A stretch of DNA of 64,000 nucleotides from Vibrio crassostreae (GCF_024347415.1 NZ_AP025476.1:3224001-3288000), one strand, 5' to 3'; positions 27,401 to 36,719 are shown, counted from the stretch's first letter. Translations and numbers: made by a program. The notes: a model not told the origin generated them from the sequence alone.

Positions 27401-27860
27401 GATAGCCAAAATCTTGAGCCAGACTCGGAGCAACAATATCCAGCCCCATGGTAATACCGCGCAGTTGTAGCGCGATATAAGGAAGAATACCAACCACAGC
27501 GATAACCGTAACAGCTACCGCTAAGCCCTGAGATTTTCCGTAACGAGCCGCGATAAAGTCGGCAATCGAGGTGATGTGTTCTCGCTTCGCAATCAGGATC
27601 AACCGCGCCAAGATCCGCCACCCTAGTGTAAAGACCAGAATCGGGGCGAGATAAATGGGTAAAAAAGACCAAGGGTTATTGCTCGCCTGACCAACAGTTC
27701 CATAGAAGGTCCAAGAGGTACAATACACCGCAATCGAAAGGCTATAGATCCACGGGCGCCAACGCGATAGCCAACGAACCTGTCTGTCTCCATACCAAGC
27801 GATCAGAAATAACACGCCCAAGTAGGCTAAAGAGACAGGAATTACTATCCATCCTTGCAT
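24429..27860 (-). CDS. crbS: Hybrid sensor kinase CrbS (transporter-fused)
   Basis: Sensor of the acetate switch with CrbR. From start ATG at 27860 (MQGWIVIPVSLAY; AAGGG about 7 bases upstream) it is 1143 residues. An N-terminal SLC5/SSS transporter domain spans about residues 1-490. A linker and PAS domain follow (about 640-740, RPDGRVIEVQGNPMP), then a coiled coil, HisKA with His798 in AAVSHDLMQPLN, HATPase (NFLTNAFRYN, DNGTGID, GLGLGLA), and a receiver with Asp1077 in IFSDYRLDN. All catalytic residues are present. An upstream in-frame ATG at 27914 is rejected because a terminator hairpin lies in that extension. Confidence 0.9.
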   Translation of the reverse strand: MQGWIVIPVSLAYLGVLFLIAWYGDRQVRWLSRWRPWIYSLSIAVYCTSWTFYGTVGQASNNPWSFLPIYLAPILVFTLGWRILARLILIAKREHITSIADFIAARYGKSQGLAVAVTVIAVVGILPYIALQLRGITMGLDIVAPSLAQDFGYQDYHVSWFVVGALAIFTMLFGTRHIDNTEHHRGMMMAVAFESIVKLAAFLIVGLFIMYLAMSSDKIDLLDVAASTYESPNIPTLIIHTVLTMLAIVCLPRQFHTMVVENERPQDLHTARWLFPLYLILMGLFVLPIAWAGQGLLPSMPADTYVISLPMAEGANHIALLAFLGGTSAASGMVIVSTIALAIMVSNDLVMPLLLRRMRLTQRTHRHFSGLLLVIRRGLILLLLLGAWLFYQALDTIHSLSAIGFLSFAAIAQFAPALIGGLYWRPGNRKGVYVGLMVGSVIWLITLMSQTSMLAGDSESNLLLWMITPPELLSSWNISSSNWGIVLSIVLNTLCYAVVSMSTRPSLSERLQSAAFVGTPLPENENISLYQSRVTVAELEMLASRFVGRKRAKSALHSYWQQHGQPLLPNQQAPASLIRHAERVLAGVFGASSAKLVLTSALQGRNMQLEEVATIVDEASELYDFSRGLLQGAIEHIGQGIAVIDKQMRLVAWNQRYLELFEFPAGLIQVGRPISDVIRHNAEQGLCGPGDPEDHVRRRVYHLEQGTRHTSSRIRPDGRVIEVQGNPMPSGGFVMSFTDITVFRQAEQALKDANESLESRVHERTQELEKLNHRLVKATQISDQESQSKSRFLAAVSHDLMQPLNAARLFASSLSEVAKEQEVKQLSSHIESALGAAEDLIGDLLDISRLESGKLETNIHAIAVHDVLTNLNAEFSALARQQKIEFKMIPSSLFIHSDPKLLRRVIQNFLTNAFRYNPEGKVVLGARRVNGQVRIDVWDNGTGIDEDKQQEIFEEFTRGSQVRSDQGLGLGLAISKGIAHVLGHQISMRSWPGQGSVFSITLARAEKVAPVVQASAPMATSDIEHLKILCVDNEREILVGMENLIGRWGCEVKTAVDLVESLKCLDDDWQPDVIFSDYRLDNGRTGLEVLQQCRLRLGDSFEGVIISADRTDDMLAAIKANSFSFIAKPVKPLKLRAVLNRVS

Positions 27861-27882
27861 TGAAAACCCTTTTTTCATCCAT

Positions 27883-27911
27883 AAAAAAACCTCTCCATAA
27901 GAGAGAGGTTT
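27883..27911 (-). terminator. Terminator-like hairpin just before crbS
   Basis: On the minus strand AAACCTCTC / GAGAGGTTT (27903-27911 with 27887-27895) is followed by seven U residues. It ends only 22 bp before the crbS ATG and 68 bp after the upstream MFS gene stop. It can end the MFS transcript or attenuate read-through into crbS. Confidence 0.75.
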
Positions 27912-27978
27912 CATTTAACTAAGGATGGGTGATTAACTCAATCGCATCGCTTAAATTCTGTGCTTTAGACTCTAATTA

Positions 27979-29175
27979 TCAGCATTTGCTGTGAGATTCT
28001 GACCGTTCTGAATCTGATTGATTAATCTCAACCACCGAACTTCTTTCATCCAACTTAATGAACAAAGCAAGTGCACCCATTGCAGCCATACCCCAGAAGA
28101 TATTTGCACCCCAAAGCTCATAACCCCAACCACTTAAGGTGGTCATTAGTGCGATAAAGGCACCCAATGGAATCGCGTTATACAAAGCTTGTAGCGCAAC
28201 CATCTTGTTTTGTTCTTCAGATTGGATGTATTGAATAGCGGCAATATGTGCCATCGCAAACGTCACACCGTGCAGCAACTGCACCATAACCAGAGCAAAA
28301 ATCGCTGTGGTTGATGCGGTAATACCCCAACGCGCCATCACTCCAATAGCCGCGACGACAAACAAAGTACGTAGTGACCAGCCAGAGAATAATCGCTTAC
28401 TCAGAGCAAATACTGCCACCTCAGCGACAACACCTAGGCTCCACAAATAACCGATGATCGCTTCTGAGTGACCCGCTTCTTTCCAATAAATCGCACTAAA
28501 ACTGTAGTAAGCCGCATGACTACCTTGCAGCAGCGCCATCAAGGCTAAAAATTTCACCACTGACGGCTCACGCAACAGTTTACCTAACTTTGGTCGCACT
28601 GCTTGTTGCTCAGATTGCGTTACTGGCATCACGTTCGGGTTTCTCATCGCCAGAATCAATGACAGCAACACCCCCGCTAGTGCAGTATACAAAATCATGT
28701 CGGTGCCAAATTGTGCCACCAAATAACCGACAACCGTTGAACCTGCGATAAAGGCAACTGAACCCCAAAGGCGAGTTCGGCCATAGTCGAGCATTTTCAA
28801 GCGGCTATAATGATTAGCCATGGCATCAGAAAGAGGAATGATCGGCCCACAACACAGGTTAAACAGCACCGTTGCCAACAACATCAGTATAAAACTGCCA
28901 CCGGTGAAGAAGTGGAAGCCGACAAACAGCAGTGCGGCGAAACTCAAACAACGCAGAGCTGGCATCAAATGTTCAACTTTATGGATGCGCGGAGTAATCA
29001 CTAGGTTGGCCACACAACGCGTCGCAAAGCCAATACCAATCAATACGCCAATGTCCCCTGCAGAAACGCCTTGGTCTTCAAACCACAACGCCCAAAATGG
29101 CAAATACACGCCATACGCAAAAAAGAAACCAAGAAAATACTGAGAGATCCAGCCATAGGGTGAAGGGCTAAACAT
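27979..29175 (-). CDS. MFS transporter, HcaT/LacY-like
   Basis: Twelve-helix major facilitator of the MFS_1-like group, 398 residues, similar in layout to 3-phenylpropionate permease HcaT and nucleoside/oligosaccharide:H+ symporters. Visible features are the N-terminal FSPSPYGWISQYFLGFFFAYG, a cytoplasmic loop DYGRTRLWGSVAF, and a polar Ser/Glu-rich tail. Pipelines usually call it a 3-phenylpropionate MFS transporter, but nothing here shows the substrate. It lies between crbS (same strand) and the divergent DUF294 gene. Confidence 0.82.
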   Translation of the reverse strand: MFSPSPYGWISQYFLGFFFAYGVYLPFWALWFEDQGVSAGDIGVLIGIGFATRCVANLVITPRIHKVEHLMPALRCLSFAALLFVGFHFFTGGSFILMLLATVLFNLCCGPIIPLSDAMANHYSRLKMLDYGRTRLWGSVAFIAGSTVVGYLVAQFGTDMILYTALAGVLLSLILAMRNPNVMPVTQSEQQAVRPKLGKLLREPSVVKFLALMALLQGSHAAYYSFSAIYWKEAGHSEAIIGYLWSLGVVAEVAVFALSKRLFSGWSLRTLFVVAAIGVMARWGITASTTAIFALVMVQLLHGVTFAMAHIAAIQYIQSEEQNKMVALQALYNAIPLGAFIALMTTLSGWGYELWGANIFWGMAAMGALALFIKLDERSSVVEINQSDSERSESHSKC

Positions 29176-29268
29176 AAATAACCTATAAAGTGTGCAGAAA
29201 AAGGCAGCACCAATTATGCCTATCTCACATACGATGAAAAAGGGAATAATTACGGTGATAGTATTCCT

Positions 29269-29307
29269 ATATTCAATTAGTTTGAATATCGCATTTAGAC
29301 TAAAGTC
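29269..29307. promoter_or_regulatory. Operator-like repeat and CTAAAGT motif before DUF294 gene
   Basis: ATATTCAA-N5-TTGAATAT (29269-29289) is a perfect 8-bp inverted repeat. GACTAAAGTC (29298-29307) closely resembles a motif in the symporter control region. They sit 59-97 bp before the DUF294 gene. Confidence 0.4.
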
Positions 29308-29365
29308 GTCTGGAGCTTCGCTGGTATTTTGTCAGACTGATTAAAGACTCCCACTTCTTCTTGTG

Positions 29366-31198
29366 ATGCTTATGCCTGACAAATTTAATATGCAGCACCC
29401 ACCCTTCGATAGCCTGTCCGACACCGAACAGTTGAAGCTGCGATCTTCATTAGACGTGGTGTATTACCGTTCTCAAGAAGTGATACTAGAAGCCGATAGG
29501 CCAAGTCGACACCTGCACATTTTGATCAAAGGGGCCGTTGAAGAACGCGCCAGCAGTGACGGTGAGATTTACGCACATTATGCCAATGACGACATTTTTG
29601 ATGTACGCAGCCAGTTTGAACCCCACACCAAACACCAATATATCGCGCTCGAAGACACATTAAGTTACCTGCTGCCCACCGATACTTTTCTCGAGCTTTA
29701 CCACGCCAATGGCCAATTCGCGGCTTACTTTGATAGTAACCTATCGACCCGAAAGGCACTGATTGAAGCCGCTCAGCAGCAACAGAATCTTGCCGAGTTC
29801 ATACTGACCAAAGTAGACGACTCAATTTATCACCCACCACTGATACTTGAACCGAACCAACCTATCAACCAAGTCACTCAAACCCTTAAAGAACAAGGGT
29901 TGGACTCGGCTCTAGTTCATTTGGAACATAATGATCCAAAAGCTATTAGATCATCATGTTCCTTCCCGTATGGAATCGTCACTCGAACCAATTTATTGCA
30001 TGCTGTGATGCTCGATAATTTCCCATTGGATGCGCCTGTCGGTGAGATCGCAACCTTCCCGGTGATGCACGTGAACCAAGGCGATTTCTTATTTAATGCC
30101 ATGATTACCATGACCAGAAACCGGGTAAAAAGGTTGATGGTTTGTGACGGTCTAGATGCTGTCGGCATGGTGGATATGACACAAATCCTCAGTGCATTCT
30201 CCACTCACTCTCACGTTCTCACTTTGCGTATTGCTCGTGCCACCAGCGTTGAAGAGTTGGCCATGGCCTCTAACAAACAGCGTCAACTGGTCGAGAGCTT
30301 ACTCAGTAATGGGATTCGCACACGCTTTATCATGGAACTGATTTCTGCGGTCAACGAACAGATCATAGAGAAGGCTTTTGAGTTGATTATCCCTCCTGCA
30401 CTGCATAACCACTGCTGCCTAATTGTGTTGGGTTCAGAAGGTCGCGGAGAGCAAATTCTCAAAACCGATCAAGACAACGCTCTGATTATTCAAGATGGTT
30501 TGGAGTGGCATCAATGCCAAAGTGCCATGAACGACCTAACCCATACATTGCAGCAATTGGGTTACCCACTATGTCCGGGCAACGTGATGGTCAACAACCC
30601 GAAATGGGTTCATTCAGAACAAGAGTGGAAGCAAACCCTCACCAGCTGGGTAAGCAAAGCAACGCCAGAGACAGTGATGGATATCGCGATCATGGCGGAC
30701 GCACACGCTGTGGCGGGTAATAGGGAACTATTAAAACCAGTGAAGCAGCACCTCAGTGATTTAATGCTAGGACAAGAGTTGATTTTGACGGAATTCTGCC
30801 GCCCAGCGCTGAACTTCTCAGTACCCCTCACTCTATTTGGCAATGTGAAGCAATCCAAGTCAGGGCTCGATATCAAACAAGGCGGTATTTTCCCTATCGT
30901 GCATGGTGTGAGAGCACTTTGTCTTGAGCATGGTGTCACCGTAAACAACACCTTCGAACGCATTGAGCAGCTGGTCAGCAAGAAGGTATTAGAGCAAAGC
31001 ACCGCGGATAATCTCAGTGAAGCACTCAAGCAATTCTTTAAGTGGCGCTTAGCCCAAAGGCTTTCTCAACAGCACAGCAGCAACAAAATTAACGTCAAAC
31101 TGATGGAGCGAGCAGACAGAGATTTGCTTCGTCATAGCCTGCACGTGGTGAAGAAATTCAAGCAATGGCTCGGCTACCACTATCAGATACGAGATTAG
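29366..31198 (+). CDS. cNMP/CBS-domain putative nucleotidyltransferase (DUF294)
   Basis: Putative signalling protein of unknown function, about 610 residues. Order: cyclic-nucleotide-binding-like domain (about 10-130), a CBS pair (about 155-280), the DUF294 nucleotidyltransferase domain with GSEGRGEQ and a TDQDN acidic pair (about 350-400) as in GlnD-type enzymes, and a C-terminal helical DUF294_C domain. Catalytic residues look intact. The start is uncertain: GTG 29363, ATG 29366 and ATG 29372 all lack an SD. A DnaQ-like exonuclease follows after 11 bp and acs after that, an arrangement also present in V. cholerae. Confidence 0.85.
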   Translation: MLMPDKFNMQHPPFDSLSDTEQLKLRSSLDVVYYRSQEVILEADRPSRHLHILIKGAVEERASSDGEIYAHYANDDIFDVRSQFEPHTKHQYIALEDTLSYLLPTDTFLELYHANGQFAAYFDSNLSTRKALIEAAQQQQNLAEFILTKVDDSIYHPPLILEPNQPINQVTQTLKEQGLDSALVHLEHNDPKAIRSSCSFPYGIVTRTNLLHAVMLDNFPLDAPVGEIATFPVMHVNQGDFLFNAMITMTRNRVKRLMVCDGLDAVGMVDMTQILSAFSTHSHVLTLRIARATSVEELAMASNKQRQLVESLLSNGIRTRFIMELISAVNEQIIEKAFELIIPPALHNHCCLIVLGSEGRGEQILKTDQDNALIIQDGLEWHQCQSAMNDLTHTLQQLGYPLCPGNVMVNNPKWVHSEQEWKQTLTSWVSKATPETVMDIAIMADAHAVAGNRELLKPVKQHLSDLMLGQELILTEFCRPALNFSVPLTLFGNVKQSKSGLDIKQGGIFPIVHGVRALCLEHGVTVNNTFERIEQLVSKKVLEQSTADNLSEALKQFFKWRLAQRLSQQHSSNKINVKLMERADRDLLRHSLHVVKKFKQWLGYHYQIRD

Positions 31199-31209
31199 GC
31201 AATTGAACG

Positions 31210-31842
31210 ATGAATAGGTTGGTTCGCTATTACTGGCATCACAAGCTCAAAGGCTCTCTTTACCAGCCTCTATTTACTGCGCCTATTGATCATGAATATG
31301 TATCACTCGATTGTGAAACCACCAGCCTAGACCCCAATCAGGCGGAATTAGTCACTATTGCCGCGACCAAGATCATCGGTAACCGAATCATTACTAGCCA
31401 ACCTTTTGAAGTCCGATTGCGCGCCCCGCAATCGCTCGATTGCAATTCAATAAAAATCCACCGCATTCGTCATCAAGATCTAAAGCACGGCATCGAAGAA
31501 AAACAGGCTTTAGTTGAGCTACTGAACTTCATTGGTAATCGTCCTTTAGTCGGCTATCACATCCGCTATGATAAAAAAATTCTCGACCGCGCCTGTTTAA
31601 AACAACTTGGATTTCCACTGCCTAACCGATTAGTCGAAGTGAGCCAACTCTATCAAGACAAACTCGAAAGACAGCTGCCCAATGCCTATTTTGATCTCAG
31701 TATGGATGCGATTTGTCGCCAGCTCGATTTACCGATTCCAGTCAATAAACATGATGCATTACAAGACGCTATCTCCGCTGCGCTGATCTTTGTACGCCTT
31801 AAACATGGTGACCTGCCCCGTTTCAACTCTTCTTATTCTTAA
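31210..31842 (+). CDS. DnaQ-like 3'-5' exonuclease
   Basis: DEDDh-family exonuclease of 210 residues. Motif I LDCETTSLD, motif II GYHIRYDKKILD and motif III HDALQDA contain the Asp, Glu, Asp, His and Asp ligands, so it should be active. It resembles the polymerase III epsilon subunit, but the neighbourhood shows no polymerase. The 11-bp gap from the DUF294 gene implies translational coupling. Target is unknown: small nucleotides, nucleotidylated protein products or single-stranded nucleic acid are possible. Confidence 0.85.
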   Translation: MNRLVRYYWHHKLKGSLYQPLFTAPIDHEYVSLDCETTSLDPNQAELVTIAATKIIGNRIITSQPFEVRLRAPQSLDCNSIKIHRIRHQDLKHGIEEKQALVELLNFIGNRPLVGYHIRYDKKILDRACLKQLGFPLPNRLVEVSQLYQDKLERQLPNAYFDLSMDAICRQLDLPIPVNKHDALQDAISAALIFVRLKHGDLPRFNSSYS

Positions 31843-31927
31843 TTCAACCACTGGCGCTTCACATAGAGAGCAATATCTCAAAAATGAACTTAACTCGCTA
31901 TTTTGTAAGTGAAAAGCAGCGTCTCAT

Positions 31928-31939
31928 CCTAAAGTCTAA
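31928..31939 (+). promoter_or_regulatory. CTAAAGT motif in the acs control region
   Basis: CCTAAAGTCTAA lies about 122 bp before acs in a 218-bp spacer. It shares CTAAAGT with sites before the symporter and DUF294 genes. The nearby GTGATAACAC (about 31968) is another short palindrome. I propose it as a CrbR-site candidate. Confidence 0.3.
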
Positions 31940-32060
31940 TTGTGGAAATCGCCGTCCTAGCCGAGAGTGATAACACAAAGATGGTTCTGTAATAGACCTA
32001 GAAACTGAACACAAAGGAAGTTGCCAGTTCATTAGGAATGTAGGCACAAGGAGAGATGCA

Positions 32061-34010
32061 ATGAGTGAAGCCCACGTTTATCCGGTAAAAGAAAATATTA
32101 AATCAACCACACACGCGGATAATGACACTTACCTAGCCATGTACCAGCAATCTGTTTCTGACCCTGAAGGCTTTTGGGGTGAACACGGAAAAATCGTTGA
32201 TTGGATTAAACCTTTCACACAGGTAAAAAACACCTCTTTCGACCCTGGCCACATCGACATCCGCTGGTTTGAAGATGGCACGCTTAACGTTTCGGCTAAC
32301 TGTATCGACCGCCACCTTGCTGAACGCGGTGATGAAGTCGCTATCATCTGGGAAGGCGATGACCCGGCAGATGATAAAACTCTAACTTTTAATGAACTGC
32401 ACAAAGAAGTGTGCCTGTTTTCGAATGCTCTAAAAGAGCAAGGCGTACGCAAAGGTGATGTGGTTTGTTTATACATGCCAATGGTGCCAGAAGCGGCAGT
32501 AGCAATGCTGGCATGTACCCGTATCGGTGCGGTTCACACGGTAGTATTTGGTGGTTTCTCACCAGAAGCACTGTCTGGTCGTATTATCGATTCAAATTCT
32601 AAAGTCGTTATCACTGCCGATGAAGGCGTGCGTGGCGGCCGTGCGGTTCCACTGAAGAAAAACGTCGATGAAGCTCTGACCAACCCTGAAGTGAAGAACA
32701 TCGAGAAGGTTGTAGTATTCAAGCGTACTGGCGGTGATGTGGCTTGGCATGAACACCGTGATGTGTGGTGGCATGATGCTATTGCAAACGTATCGGCAGA
32801 TTGCCCACCAGAAGAGATGAACGCAGAAGATCCACTATTCATCCTTTATACGTCAGGCTCAACGGGTAAACCTAAAGGTGTTATGCACACCACAGGTGGT
32901 TACCTGGTTTATGCAGCGATGACATTCAAATACGTATTCGATTACCAAGAAGGCGAGACGTTTTGGTGTACTGCGGATGTGGGCTGGATTACGGGTCACA
33001 CATACCTTGTATACGGGCCACTAGCTAATGGTGCAAAAACTATTTTGTTTGAAGGCGTGCCAAACTACCCGAACACAAGCCGTATGAGTGAAGTGGTCGA
33101 TAAGCACCAAGTGAATATTCTTTACACAGCACCAACTGCGATTCGTGCATTGATGGCGAAAGGCAATGAAGCCGTTGAAGGCACATCTCGTGACAGCCTA
33201 AGAATCATGGGCTCAGTAGGCGAACCTATTAACCCTGAAGCTTGGGAGTGGTACTACAAAACGATTGGTAACGAACAGTCTCCAATTGTCGATACTTGGT
33301 GGCAAACAGAAACGGGCGGCATCTTAATCGCACCGCTACCGGGCGCAACCGATCTAAAACCAGGTTCAGCGACGCGTCCATTCTTTGGTGTGCAACCTGC
33401 GTTAGTTGATAACATGGGTAATATCATTGAGGGTGCAACAGACGGCAACCTAGTCATTCTAGACTCTTGGCCGGGCCAAATGCGTACCGTTCATGGCGAT
33501 CATGACCGCTTCGAACAGACTTACTTCTCTACATTTAAGGGCATGTACTTCACCAGTGACGGCGCTCGTCGCGATGAAGACGGTTACTACTGGATTACTG
33601 GTCGTGTTGATGACGTACTTAATGTCTCTGGTCACCGTATGGGTACTGCTGAGATTGAATCTGCTCTAGTAGCGTTCGATAAGATTGCAGAGGCTGCGAT
33701 TGTCGGTATCCCTCATGATATTAAAGGCCAAGCCATTTACGCTTACATCACGCTGAATGATGGTGAGTTCCCAACCGCAGAGCTTCATAAAGAGGTGAAA
33801 GACTGGGTACGTAAAGAAATTGGACCAATTGCAACGCCAGATGTACTGCACTGGACTGACTCTCTGCCAAAAACTCGTTCAGGTAAAATCATGCGTCGTA
33901 TCCTACGTAAGATTGCTACCGGAGATACAGGTAACCTAGGTGATACCTCAACACTAGCCGACCCAAGCGTGGTTGATAAGCTGATTGCTGAGAAAGCAGA
34001 ACTGGCATAA
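32061..34010 (+). CDS. acs: Acetyl-CoA synthetase
   Basis: Makes acetyl-CoA from acetate, ATP and CoA through an acetyl-adenylate; the scavenging arm of acetate metabolism. The 649 residues match the family. The P-loop-like [14 protein letters not shown], the [10 protein letters not shown] block, and the C-terminal [11 protein letters not shown] whose Lys is the conserved acetylation control site are all present. SD AAGGAGAG lies about 5-10 bases before ATG. In V. cholerae acs is the key target of CrbRS, encoded here 4-14 kb away. Confidence 0.97.
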   Translation: MSEAHVYPVKENIKSTTHADNDTYLAMYQQSVSDPEGFWGEHGKIVDWIKPFTQVKNTSFDPGHIDIRWFEDGTLNVSANCIDRHLAERGDEVAIIWEGDDPADDKTLTFNELHKEVCLFSNALKEQGVRKGDVVCLYMPMVPEAAVAMLACTRIGAVHTVVFGGFSPEALSGRIIDSNSKVVITADEGVRGGRAVPLKKNVDEALTNPEVKNIEKVVVFKRTGGDVAWHEHRDVWWHDAIANVSADCPPEEMNAEDPLFILYTSGSTGKPKGVMHTTGGYLVYAAMTFKYVFDYQEGETFWCTADVGWITGHTYLVYGPLANGAKTILFEGVPNYPNTSRMSEVVDKHQVNILYTAPTAIRALMAKGNEAVEGTSRDSLRIMGSVGEPINPEAWEWYYKTIGNEQSPIVDTWWQTETGGILIAPLPGATDLKPGSATRPFFGVQPALVDNMGNIIEGATDGNLVILDSWPGQMRTVHGDHDRFEQTYFSTFKGMYFTSDGARRDEDGYYWITGRVDDVLNVSGHRMGTAEIESALVAFDKIAEAAIVGIPHDIKGQAIYAYITLNDGEFPTAELHKEVKDWVRKEIGPIATPDVLHWTDSLPKTRSGKIMRRILRKIATGDTGNLGDTSTLADPSVVDKLIAEKAELA

Positions 34011-34055
34011 GCAACCCGTTACACCCTGAATTACTGTTTAAAACAGACCTTACCT

Positions 34056-34083
34056 AAACCGTCACCTATGTGGCGGTTTTTTT
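34056..34083 (+). terminator. Terminator of acs
   Basis: Ten-base-pair stem AAACCGTCAC / GTGGCGGTTT with one G-U pair, CTAT loop and seven T residues. Confidence 0.92.
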
Positions 34084-34191
34084 ATGGCTGATCTTGATCT
34101 CAAATATCCTCGACAAAATTAAGGCTATGACGCTTTTTTGTTAAGTTGGTAACAATTCCACGCTGTATCAATAGGAGATTAGACCAGTAAA

Positions 34192-34276
34192 TTGCTGCGA
34201 TTTGCGCTGAATTAGCTATAATCTGGTTCTAATTTTTAAATTTGGGTTTTTCTCACTGGAAATTAACCCCAAATTT
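34192..34276 (+). promoter_or_regulatory. aroQ-accBC promoter and inverted repeat
   Basis: Perfect -10 TATAAT at 34217-34222 with TTGCTG at 34192-34197 (19-bp spacer). Downstream AAATTTGGG (34238-34246) and CCCAAATTT (34268-34276) form a 9-bp inverted repeat with a 21-nt loop in the predicted 5' leader. The rest of 34084-34190 shows nothing. Confidence 0.5.
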
Positions 34277-34332
34277 TCAATAAAATGGCAACATTCACGT
34301 TCGTAAACACGATAAAGGAAGATAGCCCCACG

Positions 34333-34782
34333 ATGTCTACAAAGTTTCGCATTCTAGTTTTAAATGGCCCAAACCTTAACCTGTTAGGCCTTAGAGAGCC
34401 TGCACACTACGGTTCTCAAACACTTGACCAGATTATTAGCTCACTGACCGAGCAGGCGAAAGCACACGATGTTGAGCTATCTCACTTACAGTCAAATCGC
34501 GAGTATGAACTGATTGAAGCGATCCATAGTGCTTATCAAAATGTTGATTTTATTATTATCAACCCAGCAGCCTTTACACACACCAGTGTGGCACTGCGTG
34601 ATGCACTACTTGGCGTTGCAATCCCATTTATTGAGGTCCATCTATCGAATGTTCACGCGCGTGAGTCATTCCGTCACCACTCTTACCTATCTGATAAAGC
34701 AGAAGGTGTGATTTGTGGCTTAGGTGCCCAAGGTTATCAATTTGCTTTGACCGCTGCGCTCAGCAAGCTCAACTCAAAGTAA
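34333..34782 (+). CDS. aroQ: 3-dehydroquinate dehydratase type II
   Basis: Third step of the shikimate pathway. The 149 residues contain the type II markers [14 protein letters not shown] (flexible lid Arg/Tyr region), [29 protein letters not shown] and [21 protein letters not shown] start at ATG 34333 (MSTKFRIL), which matches vibrio homologues. An in-frame ATG at 34285 would add 16 residues of non-family sequence. accB follows after 74 bp, a common vibrio order. Confidence 0.95.
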   Translation: MSTKFRILVLNGPNLNLLGLREPAHYGSQTLDQIISSLTEQAKAHDVELSHLQSNREYELIEAIHSAYQNVDFIIINPAAFTHTSVALRDALLGVAIPFIEVHLSNVHARESFRHHSYLSDKAEGVICGLGAQGYQFALTAALSKLNSK

Positions 34783-34856
34783 ACATAAACAACGAACTAT
34801 TACTAACCTACTCAGTCAAAGAGTAAGTTCAATTAACAGATAAAGAGAAAGAAACA

Positions 34857-35312
34857 ATGGATATTCGCAAAATCAAAAAGCTAATCGAATTGGTTGAAGA
34901 GTCTGGTATTTCTGAGCTAGAAATCTCTGAAGGTGAAGAGTCAGTACGAATCAGTCGTAACAGCACTGCACCTGTAGCACCTGTTCAATATGCAGCAGCT
35001 CCAGCTCCTGTAGCAGCGGCAGCAGCTCCTGCGGCGGCACCTGTAGCAGCAGAAGCAGCGGCTCCTGCAGTTCCAGCGGGCCACCAAGTTCTTTCTCCAA
35101 TGGTTGGTACTTTCTACGGCGCTCCAAGCCCAGACGCAAAACCATTCGTTAAAGTTGGTCAATCTGTAACTGCTGGCGAAACTCTATGTATCGTTGAAGC
35201 AATGAAAATGATGAACCAAATCGAAGCTGATAAATCTGGTGTTGTAACAGCTATCCTAGTTGAAGACGGTCAACCAGTAGAATTCGACCAAGCTCTAGTA
35301 ATTATCGAATAA
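34857..35312 (+). CDS. accB: Acetyl-CoA carboxylase biotin carboxyl carrier protein
   Basis: Carries carboxybiotin between AccC and AccAD in fatty-acid initiation. The 151 residues have an N-terminal dimer/assembly segment ([16 protein letters not shown]), an Ala/Pro-rich hinge from about 36 to 75, and a biotinyl domain with EAMKMMN. The biotin lysine is residue 117. SD AAAGAGAAAG precedes ATG. Antisense ORFs over the hinge are composition artefacts. Confidence 0.97.
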   Translation: MDIRKIKKLIELVEESGISELEISEGEESVRISRNSTAPVAPVQYAAAPAPVAAAAAPAAAPVAAEAAAPAVPAGHQVLSPMVGTFYGAPSPDAKPFVKVGQSVTAGETLCIVEAMKMMNQIEADKSGVVTAILVEDGQPVEFDQALVIIE

Positions 35313-35327
35313 TAGAGAGCACTCATT

Positions 35328-36671
35328 ATGTTAGATAAATTAGTAATCGCGAACCGTGGTGAGATTGCACTACGTATTCTGCGTGCATGTAAAGAGCTTG
35401 GCATTAAAACGGTAGCGGTTCACTCAACTGCTGACCGTGATCTTAAGCACGTACTACTTGCAGACGAAACCATTTGTATCGGTCCAGCTCGTGGTATCGA
35501 TAGCTACCTAAACATCCCTCGTATCATCAGCGCAGCTGAAGTTACAGGTGCAGTAGCAGTTCACCCTGGCTACGGCTTCCTATCTGAAAATGCAGACTTC
35601 GCAGAACAGGTAGAACGCAGTGGCTTTATCTTCGTTGGCCCTAAAGCTGAAACCATTCGCATGATGGGTGACAAAGTGTCAGCTATCACGTCAATGAAGA
35701 AAGCTGGCGTACCTTGTGTACCAGGTTCTGACGGTCCTCTTGATGACGACGAAGCGAAAAACAAAGCGCACGCTAAGCGTATTGGCTTCCCAGTAATCAT
35801 CAAGGCATCTGGCGGCGGCGGCGGTCGTGGTATGCGTGTTGTTCGTTCTGAAGCAGAGCTAACAGAAGCTATCGCGATGACTCGCGCTGAAGCAAAAGCA
35901 TGTTTCAACAACGACATGGTTTACATGGAGAAATTCCTAGAAAACCCACGTCACATTGAAGTACAAGTGCTTGCAGATGGCCAAGGTAATGCTATCCACC
36001 TAGGTGAGCGTGACTGTTCAATGCAGCGTCGTCACCAGAAAGTTGTGGAAGAAGCGCCAGCTCCAGGTATCACTGAAGAGATGCGTAAGTACATCGGCGA
36101 ACGCTGTACACGTGCATGTATTGAGATCGGTTACCGCGGTGCAGGTACATTTGAATTCCTATACGAGAACGGTGAGTTCTACTTCATCGAAATGAACACT
36201 CGTATTCAGGTTGAGCACACGATTACTGAAATGGTAACGGGTATCGACCTAGTGAAAGAACAGCTACGTATTGCAGCTGGTCAGCCTCTATCATTCACTC
36301 AGGATGATATTAAGCTGCGCGGCCACTCAATCGAATGTCGTATCAATGCTGAAGATCCAGTTCGTTTCCTACCTTCACCAGGTAAGATTGAACGTTTCCA
36401 CGCACCAGGCGGCATGGGCGTACGTTGGGAATCTCACATCTACACTGGTTACACAGTGCCACCACACTACGATTCAATGATTGGTAAGCTGATCACTTAC
36501 GGTGAGAACCGTGATGTGGCTATCGCTCGTATGAAGAACGCATTGGGTGAAATGATTGTTGAAGGTATTAACGTTAATACTGAGCTTCAACTGTCTATTA
36601 TGAACGACGAAAACTTCCAACACGGTGGTGCAAACATCCACTACCTTGAGAAGAAACTTGGTTTGTCATAA
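35328..36671 (+). CDS. accC: Acetyl-CoA carboxylase biotin carboxylase subunit
   Basis: ATP-dependent carboxylation of AccB-bound biotin. The 447 residues match E. coli AccC. ATP-grasp features are [42 protein letters not shown] and [13 protein letters not shown]. It starts 15 bp after accB and is surely cotranscribed. It ends with a UUCG-capped terminator. Confidence 0.98.
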   Translation: MLDKLVIANRGEIALRILRACKELGIKTVAVHSTADRDLKHVLLADETICIGPARGIDSYLNIPRIISAAEVTGAVAVHPGYGFLSENADFAEQVERSGFIFVGPKAETIRMMGDKVSAITSMKKAGVPCVPGSDGPLDDDEAKNKAHAKRIGFPVIIKASGGGGGRGMRVVRSEAELTEAIAMTRAEAKACFNNDMVYMEKFLENPRHIEVQVLADGQGNAIHLGERDCSMQRRHQKVVEEAPAPGITEEMRKYIGERCTRACIEIGYRGAGTFEFLYENGEFYFIEMNTRIQVEHTITEMVTGIDLVKEQLRIAAGQPLSFTQDDIKLRGHSIECRINAEDPVRFLPSPGKIERFHAPGGMGVRWESHIYTGYTVPPHYDSMIGKLITYGENRDVAIARMKNALGEMIVEGINVNTELQLSIMNDENFQHGGANIHYLEKKLGLS

Positions 36672-36692
36672 TCCGTTCGTTTAAGAACAGTC

Positions 36693-36719
36693 AAAATGCT
36701 CACTTCGGTGAGCATTTTT
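36693..36719 (+). terminator. Terminator of accC
   Basis: Eleven-base-pair stem AAAATGCTCAC / GTGAGCATTTT with a UUCG loop and T-run. Confidence 0.94.

Noticed and set aside
34941..35162. Cys/Arg-rich and Leu/Gln-rich ORFs opposite accB
   Set aside because: They are frame shadows of the repetitive Ala/Pro hinge codons.
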